Shown: positions 8,518 through 16,248 of the stretch, one piece after another | How positions within the stretch are numbered: position 1 is the first letter of the stretch | Layout of the letters: each line of letters begins with the position of its first letter | Assembly: GCA_017410325.1 (NCBI GenBank) | Contig: JAFQRA010000027.1 | Span: 1 to 64,000 of the forward strand | Source: Clostridia bacterium | Lineage (GTDB): Bacteria > Bacillota > Clostridia > Oscillospirales > Acutalibacteraceae | Length of the DNA stretch: 64,000 bases | Direction: 5' to 3' | Translations under genes and position numbers: made by a program | The notes under the pieces: generated by a model | Databases searched by the model: none | Seen by the model: the letters and a program-made list of their open reading frames with translations, nothing else | What the model was told of the DNA's origin: nothing

Positions 8518-8618
8518 TAAAAGGTTAATCTCTGTTACTCTTACGTTGGGCACACAGCATTATAAGCCTGTACCCGAAAGCCGAATACAAGCTAAATTCG
8601 TCTGCGTCGAACAGAGAT
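8490..8618 (-). promoter_or_regulatory. Ribosome-mediated attenuator with alternative RNA pairings
   Basis: Several pairings compete. (1) 8610-8618, inside leader codons 4-6, pairs perfectly over 9 bp with 8528-8536. (2) 8582-8588 pairs with 8570-8576 over 7 bp. (3) 8569-8575 pairs with 8548-8554 over 7 bp, so it excludes (2). (4) 8562-8567 and 8555-8558 pair with 8499-8504 and 8510-8513, which form part of the terminator. A ribosome paused on the arginine codons would cover 8582-8588 and free the downstream strands, allowing antitermination. Pairings are read from the sequence; the mechanism is inferred. Confidence 0.7.
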
Positions 8619-8627
8619 AAAGAACAT
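8592..8627 (-). CDS. Leader peptide of 11 residues (MFFISVRRRRI)
   Basis: ATG at 8627 is preceded by TCCTCC on the plus strand (8635-8640), i.e. a GGAGG ribosome site 8 nt upstream. The peptide ends at a TAG (8592-8594) after four consecutive arginine codons (CGA CGC AGA CGA). Codons 4-6 are one side of a 9-bp leader stem. Its position after a strong promoter and before a terminator marks it as a regulatory upstream ORF rather than a functional protein. Confidence 0.8.
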   Translation of the reverse strand: MFFISVRRRRI

Positions 8628-8656
8628 ATAATTTTCCTCCGATAAGATTTTAGTTG

Positions 8657-8684
8657 ATTATACTACAATAAAAATAAAATGCAA
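8657..8684 (-). promoter_or_regulatory. Sigma-A promoter of the attenuated methyltransferase unit
   Basis: TTGCAT (8679-8684) and consensus TATAAT (8657-8662) on the minus strand are 16 bp apart. Transcription would begin near 8650, just upstream of the leader peptide's ribosome site. Confidence 0.75.
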
Positions 8685-8688
8685 GTGT

Positions 8689-8895
8689 TTATATCTCTTT
8701 TTCAAAAATCAGATCGAGTTCCTGCGTGTGACCCGTGCCGCGCTGTTTTGTCGGAATACTGCCGACAAAGCGCCAGCCCTTACTTGCCCGTTCATCGATA
8801 ATCGAACGGTAATCATCAATAGAATAAATATTTCCCGAGCCTAATCCCCAACCGCCGAACTCACAGCTGACGGTTTCGTATTCGTAAGTGTACAT
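8689..8895 (-). CDS. DUF4177-like small protein
   Basis: Start is ATG at 8895 with AAGGAGA upstream; in-frame codons to 8958 overlap the preceding gene and lack support. The 68-residue protein (MYTYEYETVSCEFGGWG, then SIIDERASKGWRFVGSIP) matches the short DUF4177 pattern: an opening beta strand, the N-E-x-A-x-x-GW-x-x-V helix-strand core and a basic C-terminal strand ending LIFEK. Function of the family is unknown. It lies 13 nt after the methyltransferase at 8909 and just before the next promoter. Confidence 0.7.
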   Translation of the reverse strand: MYTYEYETVSCEFGGWGLGSGNIYSIDDYRSIIDERASKGWRFVGSIPTKQRGTGHTQELDLIFEKEI

Positions 8896-8908
8896 AATTA
8901 TTCTCCTT

Positions 8909-9508
8909 TTATTTTGAAAGTACAAAAATGAATGCAAATTCCGTTTCGAATTCTTCAAACAGTTTTAATCCTGCATTCTTTGCGTATTTCTTTATATCTT
9001 CTGCGTTGTCGGGGTAAACCTTAACCTTATACGCACCCATATCAATATATCCGTCTTGGTTTTTGTCAATTGACAAAACAAATCTGCCGTCCGGTTTAAG
9101 AATATCGAAAACGGTGTCAAAAGCCCTTTGCTTTTCCTGTATATGCATAAAGGTGAGGCTTGAATAAACCACGTCAAACGTTTTTTTAAACTTATATTCA
9201 AGGAAATCCGCACATATCAGCACAGGCTTTTTGAAAAGACCCGATTTTATGTTTTTACGGGCTTTGGCTATCGTCTTTTCGGATATATCTATTCCCGTAA
9301 AATCCTTGCATTCGGGTGCAACGCTGACCGCAATTCTACCCGTACCGACACCGATTTCAAGAACGGATTTTGTTTTATCCGGCTGAATTTTATCAATAAA
9401 AAGCTGACCGTCCCACTTGTTCATATATTCTTTGAGCGGCTTCGGGTCGTGCACGGGGTCCTGACCCTCGTCAATGAGATTGTCATAATGCTTTGCAACT
9501 TCGTTCAT
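8909..9508 (-). CDS. Class I SAM-dependent methyltransferase
   Basis: The 199-residue protein has motif I VLEIGVGTGRIAV (about residues 49-61), motif II FTGIDISEKTIAKA, motif IV FDVVYSSLTFMHI and the LKPDGRFVLSID strand. This is the Methyltransf_11/25 fold acting on a small molecule; no substrate-recognition domain is added. GAGGAAG precedes the ATG. It is 9 nt downstream of the aldo/keto reductase gene and likely shares its transcript, followed by the DUF4177 gene. Confidence 0.85.
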   Translation of the reverse strand: MNEVAKHYDNLIDEGQDPVHDPKPLKEYMNKWDGQLFIDKIQPDKTKSVLEIGVGTGRIAVSVAPECKDFTGIDISEKTIAKARKNIKSGLFKKPVLICADFLEYKFKKTFDVVYSSLTFMHIQEKQRAFDTVFDILKPDGRFVLSIDKNQDGYIDMGAYKVKVYPDNAEDIKKYAKNAGLKLFEEFETEFAFIFVLSK

Positions 9509-9517
9509 AAATCTTCC

Positions 9518-10696
9518 TCAATTTTGCTTTTTCTTTTTGAACACCGATGTAACCTTATAAACCGCTTTGTAGGCAGGAGTTTCAAGCACCTTTGCGGCTT
9601 CTTTGAGCTCTTTTCTTATTTCAATGCCCTGCGGACAATGGGTTTCGCATTTTCCGCAGCCTATACAAACCGAAGCGGGTGCATATTTGACGGTACACTT
9701 GACATACTCCTTAAAGCCTGCAAAATTACCGTCGGCAGAGTAGCGGTTATAAGCAGAAAAGGTGCCACTTATATTGATATTCTTCGGGCACGGCATACAA
9801 TATTCACAGCCCGTACAGCCGACCTTCATTTTGGAATTGATAGCACTTACAACCTCTTTAAGCATTGCTTCATCGTTGGCGGTAAGCTCACCGATTTCGG
9901 TTTCGCAGGCGGTTTTGATATTATCCGCCACCATTTCATCGGAATTCATACCCGAAAGCACAACCGTAACCTCTGGCTGATTGAACAGCCAGCGGAAAGC
10001 CCACTGGGCAGGAGTATGTGAAACAGAGTGCTTTGCAAAAATATCCTTTGCTTCCTGCGGAAGATTGTTTACAAGTCTGCCGCCACGCAGAGGCTCCATA
10101 ATCATAACGGGTATACCCTTTTCGTGGGCGTGGTTCAGGCCCTTACGCCCTGCCTGGGTGTGCTCATCCATATAGTTATACTGAATAAGGCACATATCCC
10201 AGTCGTAAGCATCCACAATTTTGCAGAACATATCCGATTTTCCGTGGTAGGAAAAACCGAACTGACGGATTATACCGCTTGCCCTTTTATCCTCTATCCA
10301 CTTTTCAATGCCGATAGTTTTAAGGCGTTCCCACACCTTGATATCCGCCATCATATGGAAAAGAAAAAAATCGACGTGGTCTGTGCGCAGTCTTTTGAGC
10401 TGCTCACCCAGAAGCTTATCGAGAATTTCCGTAGTTCTCATAAGCTGAGGAGGTAACTTTGTGGCAATATAAACCTTGTCACGGATGTTGTTCTTTTCAA
10501 AAATTTCGCCTATTGCCGCTTCACTGCCGGGGTATATAAAGGCGGTATCAAAATAATTTACTCCGTTATTAAAAGCCGCCATAACCTGACGCTCGGCATC
10601 CGCCATTTCAATCCTGCCCAGTTTTTTCTTAAAACGCATACAACCGAAGCCAAGCACAGACAGCTCGTTGCCGTATTTATCCAAACGGTATTTCAT
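9518..10696 (-). CDS. Aldo/keto reductase with C-terminal 4Fe-4S domain
   Basis: Residues 1-280 form an aldo/keto reductase barrel (VLGFGCMRF; catalytic D and Y in NYFDTAFIYPGSE; Lys in IATKLPP; His in FFLFHMM; RWLFNQPEVTVVLSGM). Residues about 290-392 add a ferredoxin-like tail with two cysteine clusters, CTGCEYCMPCP and CIGCGKCETHCPQG. This fusion is common in anaerobic Clostridia, where the Fe-S part probably supplies or relays electrons. The substrate is unknown. Downstream genes follow closely on the same strand. Confidence 0.92.
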   Translation of the reverse strand: MKYRLDKYGNELSVLGFGCMRFKKKLGRIEMADAERQVMAAFNNGVNYFDTAFIYPGSEAAIGEIFEKNNIRDKVYIATKLPPQLMRTTEILDKLLGEQLKRLRTDHVDFFLFHMMADIKVWERLKTIGIEKWIEDKRASGIIRQFGFSYHGKSDMFCKIVDAYDWDMCLIQYNYMDEHTQAGRKGLNHAHEKGIPVMIMEPLRGGRLVNNLPQEAKDIFAKHSVSHTPAQWAFRWLFNQPEVTVVLSGMNSDEMVADNIKTACETEIGELTANDEAMLKEVVSAINSKMKVGCTGCEYCMPCPKNINISGTFSAYNRYSADGNFAGFKEYVKCTVKYAPASVCIGCGKCETHCPQGIEIRKELKEAAKVLETPAYKAVYKVTSVFKKKKQN

Positions 10697-10721
10697 AAAA
10701 GTCCTCCGAAGATTATAAACA

Positions 10722-11351
10722 TTACTTTATCACAGAGCAATCGCCGAGAATTCCGGGTTTATTTGCCATTGAATCGGCTTCGCTCAAGGTACGCTTGACA
10801 CGGCAGGGATTACCGGCAGCAAAGCTGTTTTCAGGAATTGAGCGGTTCACCACACTGCCTGCACCGATAACGCATCCGTCACCTATAGTAACGCCGGGAA
10901 GTATAATTACATTTGCACCTATCCAACAATTTTTGCCGATTTTTACGGGAAGGGCATAGCAAAGGCGTCTTGCAACTCCGTCCGGACACATAAGAGCACG
11001 TCTTTCATCGGCAAGCATGGGATGAAGAGCTGTTGTTATTGTTACGTTAGGGCCGAAATCGCAGTTTTCGCCGATGATAACCTCGGTATCGTCCTGACAG
11101 GTGAAATTGAAATTAATAAAAGTGTTTTTGCCTATTTTTGTGTGTTTGCCGTAATGAAACGTTATTGGTCCCTGAAGAGTAACGTTTTCGTTGAGCTCAC
11201 CGAGAATTTCACGCAGAACTTCCTTACGTTTCTCGGGCTCATATTCCGTAAGCGCATTATATTTCTGATTGAGAGCGTGGGTTTTCATCTTGGTTTCCTT
11301 GCGCCAGTCCTCACCCGGCAGAAACATAAGACCTTTACCGTTATCAAGCAT
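10722..11351 (-). CDS. Maltose/galactoside O-acetyltransferase-like enzyme
   Basis: Start is ATG at 11351, chosen for the GAGGTG ribosome site 8 nt upstream over an ATG at 11360. The 209-residue protein has the N-terminal Mac domain (EYEPEKRKEVLREILGEL) and the left-handed beta-helix of hexapeptide acetyltransferases (VIIGENCDFGPNVTI; VKIGKNCWIGANVIILPGVT; IGDGCVIGAGSVV). The catalytic histidine is in TTALHPM. It would move acetyl from acetyl-CoA to a sugar hydroxyl. Exact sugar cannot be assigned. Confidence 0.88.
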   Translation of the reverse strand: MLDNGKGLMFLPGEDWRKETKMKTHALNQKYNALTEYEPEKRKEVLREILGELNENVTLQGPITFHYGKHTKIGKNTFINFNFTCQDDTEVIIGENCDFGPNVTITTALHPMLADERRALMCPDGVARRLCYALPVKIGKNCWIGANVIILPGVTIGDGCVIGAGSVVNRSIPENSFAAGNPCRVKRTLSEADSMANKPGILGDCSVIK

Positions 11352-11420
11352 AAATAACACCTCTTAAATTTCATTTTTATCAAATTGATTATAGCATATA
11401 ACGAAAATAAAAAACAAGCA

Positions 11421-11453
11421 AAAAAATTCCGCACACCTGAGTGTACGGAATTT
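11421..11453 (-). terminator. Rho-independent terminator of the aldolase gene
   Basis: On the minus strand, aattccgtacac/gtgtgcggaatt arms around a short loop are followed by a run of T (plus-strand aaaaaa at 11421-11426). It lies about 20 bp past the aldolase stop. Confidence 0.85.
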
Positions 11454-11471
11454 TCATCTGTATAACAGAAA

Positions 11472-12338
11472 TTATGCCTTGTTAGCAGAACCGAAGAGCT
11501 CAATCTTTTCCTTAACGGTAGCCTTGATAGCCTCTACGCCGGGAGCAAGAAGCTTTCTGGGGTCGAAGCCCTTGCCTTCAAGGTCCTTGCCTGCTTCGAT
11601 ATACTTTCTTGTTGCTTCCTGGAATGCAAGCTGGCACTCTGTGTTAACGTTGATCTTGGAAACGCCGAGAGAGATAGCCTTCTTGATCATATCAGCGGGG
11701 ATACCTGTACCGCCGTGAAGAACGAGAGGCATTGTGCCTGTCTTCTCCTGAACAGCTGCAAGAGTTTCAAAGGAAAGACCTGCCCAGTTTGCGGGGTACT
11801 TGCCGTGGATGTTACCGATACCTGCTGCAAGCATTGTAACACCGAGGTCAGCAATCATCTTGCACTCGTTGGGGTCAGCACACTCGCCTGCACCGACAAC
11901 GCCGTCTTCCTCGCCGCCGATTGAGCCAACCTCTGCTTCGATGGAAAGACCCCTTTCCTCGCAGATAGCAACGAGCTCCTTGGTCTTTGCGATGTTCTCG
12001 TCGATCGGGTAGTGAGAGCCGTCGAACATAATTGAGCTGAAGCCTGCTTCGATGCAAGCCTTTGCGCCCTCGTATGAGCCGTGGTCAAGGTGAAGAGCAA
12101 CGGGAACAGTGATGTTGAGAGTTTCAATCATGCCCTTAACCATACCGACAACGGTATTGTAGCCGCACATATACTTACCTGCGCCCTCGGAAACGCCAAG
12201 GATAACGGGAGAATTCATTTCCTGTGCGGTGAGAAGGATAGCCTTTGTCCACTCAAGGTTATTGATATTGAACTGACCGACAGCGTAGTGACCGGCCTTT
12301 GCTTTGTTAAGCATTTCTTTTGCATTTACTAATGCCAT
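11472..12338 (-). CDS. fba: Class II fructose-bisphosphate aldolase
   Basis: Start is ATG at 12338 (AGGAG upstream, product MALVNAKEML); codons to 12386 overlap the promoter. The 288-residue enzyme cleaves fructose 1,6-bisphosphate to DHAP and glyceraldehyde 3-phosphate in glycolysis. Class II signs are AVGQFNINNLEW, the zinc and catalytic residues in ALHLDHGSYEGA, SIEAEVGSIGGEED, GNIHGKYP, LHGGTGIP and KINVNTE. The gene is single, with its own strong promoter and terminator, as expected for a highly expressed glycolytic gene. A tagatose-bisphosphate aldolase role is a less likely alternative. Confidence 0.93.
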   Translation of the reverse strand: MALVNAKEMLNKAKAGHYAVGQFNINNLEWTKAILLTAQEMNSPVILGVSEGAGKYMCGYNTVVGMVKGMIETLNITVPVALHLDHGSYEGAKACIEAGFSSIMFDGSHYPIDENIAKTKELVAICEERGLSIEAEVGSIGGEEDGVVGAGECADPNECKMIADLGVTMLAAGIGNIHGKYPANWAGLSFETLAAVQEKTGTMPLVLHGGTGIPADMIKKAISLGVSKINVNTECQLAFQEATRKYIEAGKDLEGKGFDPRKLLAPGVEAIKATVKEKIELFGSANKA

Positions 12339-12374
12339 GGTTTTGCACGCTCCTATTAATAATTTATCGGAAAC

Positions 12375-12403
12375 ATTATATATCACCGACAGCTAAAAGT
12401 CAA
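12375..12403 (-). promoter_or_regulatory. Strong sigma-A promoter of fba
   Basis: TTGACT (12398-12403) and TATAAT (12375-12380) on the minus strand are 17 bp apart, about 37 bp upstream of the aldolase start. Confidence 0.85.
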
Positions 12404-12480
12404 CTAAATTAAAAATAAAACAAGCTGCATTTTAACAGTAAAACAATTTTTTACAGTTAACGGTAGTTTGTTTTTACAAC

Positions 12481-12500
12481 GGCAGGAGCAAGCCCCTGCC
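12481..12500. repeat. GC-rich hairpin (ggcaggagc / gcccctgcc)
   Basis: The arms ggcaggagc and gcccctgcc form a near-perfect stem just downstream of the GNAT gene ending at 12510. It lacks a clean T tract on either strand, so it may be a weak terminator or one more intergenic palindromic repeat. Confidence 0.6.
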
Positions 12501-12509
12501 CTTCTAATT

Positions 12510-12968
12510 TTACAGTTTACAGTACATTTTCTGCGCTTTGGGGATAAAGCCGAGCTTTTCATAGAGTTTAATTGCCCCGGGATTATTCACGAGAACGTCA
12601 AGATTAATGAATGAGCACTCTTTTTCTTTTGCCCATTTTTTTGCTGCGTTCATTAAAGCTGTTCCGAAGCCTTTGCCGCGGTGAGTTCCGGTTACTATTA
12701 TATCCATTATATAGCAATACTTACCTGGAAGCATAAAAGAAAAATCCGGTCTTGTTTTTGCCTGAAGCAATATAAAGCCTACAATCTCACCTTCGTTTTC
12801 GTAAACGAGAATATCCGAATTATCATCCGAAACGGTTTTTTCAAGAAATTCGTTGCTTTGCTCACCCTCTTTTATAAAGTCGGGTATCAGCTTTGCCATT
12901 TCTCTGAATTGCTCACGGTATAATTTAGATATAGCAGGTATATCTTTACTTGTTGCTGTTCTGACCAT
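12510..12968 (-). CDS. GNAT-family N-acetyltransferase
   Basis: Start is ATG at 12968 (GGAG 8 nt upstream). The 152-residue protein has the full GNAT fold: N-terminal VRTATSKDIPAISKLY, beta strand GEIVGFILLQ, the acetyl-CoA loop RGKGFGTALM (about residue 100) after YIMDIIVTGTH, and the C-terminal NPGAIKLYEKLGF motif. It transfers acetyl from acetyl-CoA to an amine; the substrate is unknown. It lies 5 nt after the AAC(6')-like gene, and the pair is surely co-transcribed. Confidence 0.85.
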   Translation of the reverse strand: MVRTATSKDIPAISKLYREQFREMAKLIPDFIKEGEQSNEFLEKTVSDDNSDILVYENEGEIVGFILLQAKTRPDFSFMLPGKYCYIMDIIVTGTHRGKGFGTALMNAAKKWAKEKECSFINLDVLVNNPGAIKLYEKLGFIPKAQKMYCKL

Positions 12969-12973
12969 ATTGA

Positions 12974-13411
12974 TTACTCCAAATCTTTTCTGAAACATAT
13001 AACACGGTTTGCTTCTTCAAAACCCATTGCTGTATGAAAGTTAAAACTATTTGTGTTGTCAAGCTCACAATCGCTTGCAAATTCCGAGCAGCCCTTTTCT
13101 TTTGCCCACAACTCACACTCAAACAACAGTTCTTTTGCATATCCTTTATGCTGATATTCAGGAACAACAAATATTCCTTCAAGATAACCGACGGGAGAAG
13201 AGTGTGTACCCTCAACATAGTCGTGACGAAGCTGACACTGTGCAAAGCCAACGGGAATATCGTCAACATATTTTAATAAACAAACAGCATCTTTGCTATT
13301 GACGATTTCGCTAAAATCCTCTTCAAGTTCAGTTACCGTATGATTTGACCACATCTGTATTGCCAATTCCGCCAACACTAATGCATCATTATCGGTTGCT
13401 TTCCGTACCAT
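12974..13411 (-). CDS. AAC(6')-type aminoglycoside N-acetyltransferase
   Basis: Start is ATG at 13411 (GAGGAG 7 nt upstream). The 145-residue GNAT carries stretches I recognise as characteristic of aminoglycoside 6'-acetyltransferases: PVGFAQCQLRHDYVEG, THSSPVGYLEGIFV, the CoA loop HKGYAKELL, EKGCSEFASDCEL and NFHTAMGFEEANRVICF. Such enzymes acetylate the 6' amine of kanamycin/tobramycin-type drugs and abolish binding to 16S rRNA. Whether this copy confers resistance cannot be read from sequence; it may be an intrinsic chromosomal enzyme. The adjacent GNAT forms a bicistron with it. Confidence 0.78.
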   Translation of the reverse strand: MVRKATDNDALVLAELAIQMWSNHTVTELEEDFSEIVNSKDAVCLLKYVDDIPVGFAQCQLRHDYVEGTHSSPVGYLEGIFVVPEYQHKGYAKELLFECELWAKEKGCSEFASDCELDNTNSFNFHTAMGFEEANRVICFRKDLE

Positions 13412-13491
13412 AACCTTCTCCTCGTATAAAACAAACGGCTTGTGCACGTGACAAGCAACACAAACCGCCTAATTATTATTTCATACCAAAA

Positions 13492-14109
13492 TTATTTCTT
13501 AAAATACATATTACCGTACTTTAATGGCTCTACAAAAAAGCGCTCAATATTATGCGTATCGTTTATAAATTTGAATTTATCCATAATCTTAAAATCGACA
13601 TAGCCGATATAATAAAATTTTGAATCAATTATATATTTCTCTTCAACATCTTCCATTCCGTCTACAAACATCTCTGTGCCACAGCAACCATACAGAGGAT
13701 TTAAAACATCAAAGAAGATACGAGCAATATCTTGAATTAAATCATCCTTACGGGGACAATTATCCAACTCGTCTTGCTCAAGCATATAATCTACTTCAAA
13801 ACCTTTTTCATCAACAGGTGTTATAATAAGTTCAGATGTTATATTATACTTATTTTTAAAATGTATGGATAAGGGTGTGAGATTCTCATCTGATAAAGCA
13901 TTTAAGCCGGTGACGATAAGAGTTGAATAATCCCCCGATTCAAACAACAACGTATGGTTTATTTCATTTTTAGGCAAATTAATCAACTCTAAATTAATAT
14001 CGGATTGATTAACATCTGACATTTCTTTAATAAAATTCAATATTGCAAAATTAGTCAGAACAGGATAGTTAAAATAACCGCAAACTGAAAAACACGTAGT
14101 TGTTATCAT
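13492..14109 (-). CDS. Hypothetical protein, AT-rich gene
   Basis: I do not recognise this 205-residue protein. It is soluble and acidic, rich in Asn, Ile, Asp and Phe (DELDNCPRKDDLIQDIARIF; FYYIGYVDFKIMDKFKFI). GAGGT precedes the ATG at 14109. The gene is visibly more AT-rich than its neighbours, which suggests later acquisition. It stands alone between the acetyltransferase pair and the PHP gene. Confidence 0.65.
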   Translation of the reverse strand: MITTTCFSVCGYFNYPVLTNFAILNFIKEMSDVNQSDINLELINLPKNEINHTLLFESGDYSTLIVTGLNALSDENLTPLSIHFKNKYNITSELIITPVDEKGFEVDYMLEQDELDNCPRKDDLIQDIARIFFDVLNPLYGCCGTEMFVDGMEDVEEKYIIDSKFYYIGYVDFKIMDKFKFINDTHNIERFFVEPLKYGNMYFKK

Positions 14110-14154
14110 ATTTACCTCTTCTTCAATGATTTGTGCAAGGTCAATTATGCCTTG

Positions 14155-15528
14155 TTAAAACGCAAAATACTTTTCTCTCTGCTTTTTCATTCTGCCGTGG
14201 ATGGCGCTCAGAAGCCTTGCGGCATCCTCATCGCCCGTTGCATACAGCTTCATAAGCATACCCTCCTCACGGCAGAGCTCATCGTGAAGCGGGAAGAAGT
14301 TTTCGTAAAGGAAGGAAGCGTATTTGACAAGCCTTAAATCGCCGACCATACGGTATTCGGCGCTGATTGTGTCAACAGCTACCGTGTAGAAATCCTTAAT
14401 GGAAGAAATGAGGCTTTCTCTTGTGTTTTCGGGTGCGAAAACTATTGTTGAACAAATGAATGCGTTGCGGTTGTTGAAGCTTGAGTGGCTGTCCGTACTG
14501 CCGACAATCGGGTACTTGTTGCCCTTTGCGCACTGTTCGTAATAGAACACGGTCTGCAAGCCGTTCTGCTCAAAATAGCTTTCACCGCCGAGCACCTCGA
14601 AGGCATCGAAATTGCCGTAATCGAACATAGCCTGTGAGAATTTTTCGGGCACCTGAAAAACGTTGGAAATCCAATAAGGATGAGCGAAAATGCAAAGGCC
14701 GTCCGCCTTGTTTATCTGCTGCTTTATCCAGCGGCAGCAGGCAAACGGAAATCTCTCAACACCCTCGGGGATATCCATTGTATCGGCAAGAGCGTTTACC
14801 TCGGCCTCAAAGGCTTCTCTTGACATCATTTCGGGACAGTTGCCGTCAACGGCACGAAGAGCCTTATCTTCGCCAATTTCTTCGATAAGCTCGTCATCGT
14901 AAGCAAGGGCATTTACCGAATAAAGACCGCCGAAGTTGACCATATGAACGTCGTTTACGCCCTTATGTGCATCGGCTCTTGTCATATGCACTTCCTCACC
15001 GGGAACAAGGGTGAATTCAAGCGGAACGTCCTTAAAAGCATTGATGGCTTCAAGTGAGCCGTAATAAAGTCTGTGATCGGTTATTGCAAGGAAATCGTAG
15101 CCGTGCCTGCGGTAATTTGCGGCAACAATTGCAGGAGCCTGCTTACCGTCCGAACGGCAGGTGTGCATATGTAAATCACCCACAAAAGGATATCTGCCGC
15201 ACAGGTCTTCATCAAGAGAATAGACGGAAAGCTGAAAATCCCTGTCACCGTTTTCCTTGAGGAAGCGGATATAATGCTCCTGCTCGCCCTTAAAGGTGTA
15301 CTTAAAGCGGATGCAGCCGTCTGCATCGGGCTTAACCGTAAGGTTTTCAAAGCCCGTCATATTCGGGTAATCCCTGGGCGTGCCCTGCGAAAGCGGACAG
15401 ATTACGATGCTGTACTGCTCTCTTTCAAAGGCGGCGTGAGCACCCAGGGGCTTAACAGTAATTTCAATTTCCTTGTCCTTCGGGAACACCTTGGGAAAAA
15501 CGTCGTAGTTGTGCATTACGTCCTTCAT
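14155..15528 (-). CDS. PHP-domain phosphoesterase with N-terminal beta domain
   Basis: The 457-residue protein starts with a ~115-residue beta-rich domain (EIEITVKPLGAHAAF), then a PHP domain: DLHMHTCRSDG (about 119-129), AITDHRLYYG (about 148), GEEVHMTRADAH, IFAHPYW (about 300) and GSTDSHSSF (about 370). The histidine/aspartate set for metal-dependent phosphoester hydrolysis is complete. AAGGAG lies 8 nt before the ATG. It starts 2 nt after the lipoprotein gene's stop and is read from the promoter at 16142-16170. Substrate unknown; CehA-type PHP proteins are the nearest resemblance. Confidence 0.85.
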   Translation of the reverse strand: MKDVMHNYDVFPKVFPKDKEIEITVKPLGAHAAFEREQYSIVICPLSQGTPRDYPNMTGFENLTVKPDADGCIRFKYTFKGEQEHYIRFLKENGDRDFQLSVYSLDEDLCGRYPFVGDLHMHTCRSDGKQAPAIVAANYRRHGYDFLAITDHRLYYGSLEAINAFKDVPLEFTLVPGEEVHMTRADAHKGVNDVHMVNFGGLYSVNALAYDDELIEEIGEDKALRAVDGNCPEMMSREAFEAEVNALADTMDIPEGVERFPFACCRWIKQQINKADGLCIFAHPYWISNVFQVPEKFSQAMFDYGNFDAFEVLGGESYFEQNGLQTVFYYEQCAKGNKYPIVGSTDSHSSFNNRNAFICSTIVFAPENTRESLISSIKDFYTVAVDTISAEYRMVGDLRLVKYASFLYENFFPLHDELCREEGMLMKLYATGDEDAARLLSAIHGRMKKQREKYFAF

Positions 15529-15530
15529 TG

Positions 15531-16112
15531 TCAGTTCTCCTTTGCAAAATTATCGGGAATATCGTCGGTGAATATATCGAAAGGCATTTCGTTGCGGCCG
15601 ACATCAAGCGAGTAAGTACCGCCCTGAGCAGTAAAGCACATTTCTGTATACTCGCTGAAGGTAGGCATAAGGTACTGGATATAGAACTCACCCTTCTTTT
15701 CGGCAAACACCGCAACGAACTCTTTTCTGCTATCACCCATCATTTCCATATACATCGTAACCTTTAAGGCGCGCTTATCGGCGTTGAACTCAAAGCTCTG
15801 CCTGAATTCATTATAAGAGTAATTATACACGCCGTTTTCCTCGGTGATTTCACCGTTTTCGGGGTAAACATCATTGCAGATATAGTCAAAAATATAGCCG
15901 ATATACGCATCGGAAGCAAGCATAAGCGATATGCTAGGGAAAGCGTTCTCGTTGGCTGTATCGGAATTTATGTAGCCTTCGTAAGCGGGAACGAGCGCCT
16001 CGTTGAACCACACTTTGAAATCGGCATCTTCTTTTAATTTATACTCCTCACCGCAGGCGGCAAATGACACAAGCATAACCAATGCCAGAAACAAGGCAAT
16101 TACTTTTTTCAT
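15531..16112 (-). CDS. Putative lipoprotein
   Basis: The 193-residue protein begins with a lipoprotein signal peptide (MKKVIALFLALVMLVSFAAC); the lipobox FAAC puts the modified Cys at residue 20. The mature part is acidic (GEEYKLKEDADFKVW, VYPENGEITEENG) with a beta-rich second half (SFEFNADKRALKVTMYMEMM). No family recognised. It is first gene of a two-gene unit with the PHP phosphoesterase and has AAGGAGAG before the ATG. Confidence 0.8.
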   Translation of the reverse strand: MKKVIALFLALVMLVSFAACGEEYKLKEDADFKVWFNEALVPAYEGYINSDTANENAFPSISLMLASDAYIGYIFDYICNDVYPENGEITEENGVYNYSYNEFRQSFEFNADKRALKVTMYMEMMGDSRKEFVAVFAEKKGEFYIQYLMPTFSEYTEMCFTAQGGTYSLDVGRNEMPFDIFTDDIPDNFAKEN

Positions 16113-16141
16113 TCAAATCTCTCCTTTTATTTGATAGAAAT

Positions 16142-16170
16142 ATTTTACACTTTATTAATGCAGGTGTCAA
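16142..16170 (-). promoter_or_regulatory. Sigma-A promoter for lipoprotein-PHP unit
   Basis: TTGACA (16165-16170) and TAAAAT (16142-16147) on the minus strand are 17 bp apart, 30 bp upstream of the start at 16112. It is back-to-back with the tcdA promoter. Confidence 0.8.
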
Positions 16171-16184
16171 CCGATGATAATAAT

Positions 16185-16213
16185 TTGACAATGTTTTTTA
16201 ACAATGATATATT
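16185..16213 (+). promoter_or_regulatory. Sigma-A promoter for tcdA-GH30
   Basis: TTGACA (16185-16190) and TATATT (16208-16213) are 17 bp apart, about 36 bp before the GTG start at 16249. Confidence 0.8.
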
Positions 16214-16248
16214 GTTTATACTGATATATAAAGGATGGTGCAGCGCAA

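Noticed and set aside
8528..8618. Known riboswitch class in the methyltransferase leader
   Set aside because: I compared it with common classes (SAM, T-box, purine, ZTP, guanidine, fluoride) and saw no matching core; the in-leader ORF with ribosome site fits attenuation better.
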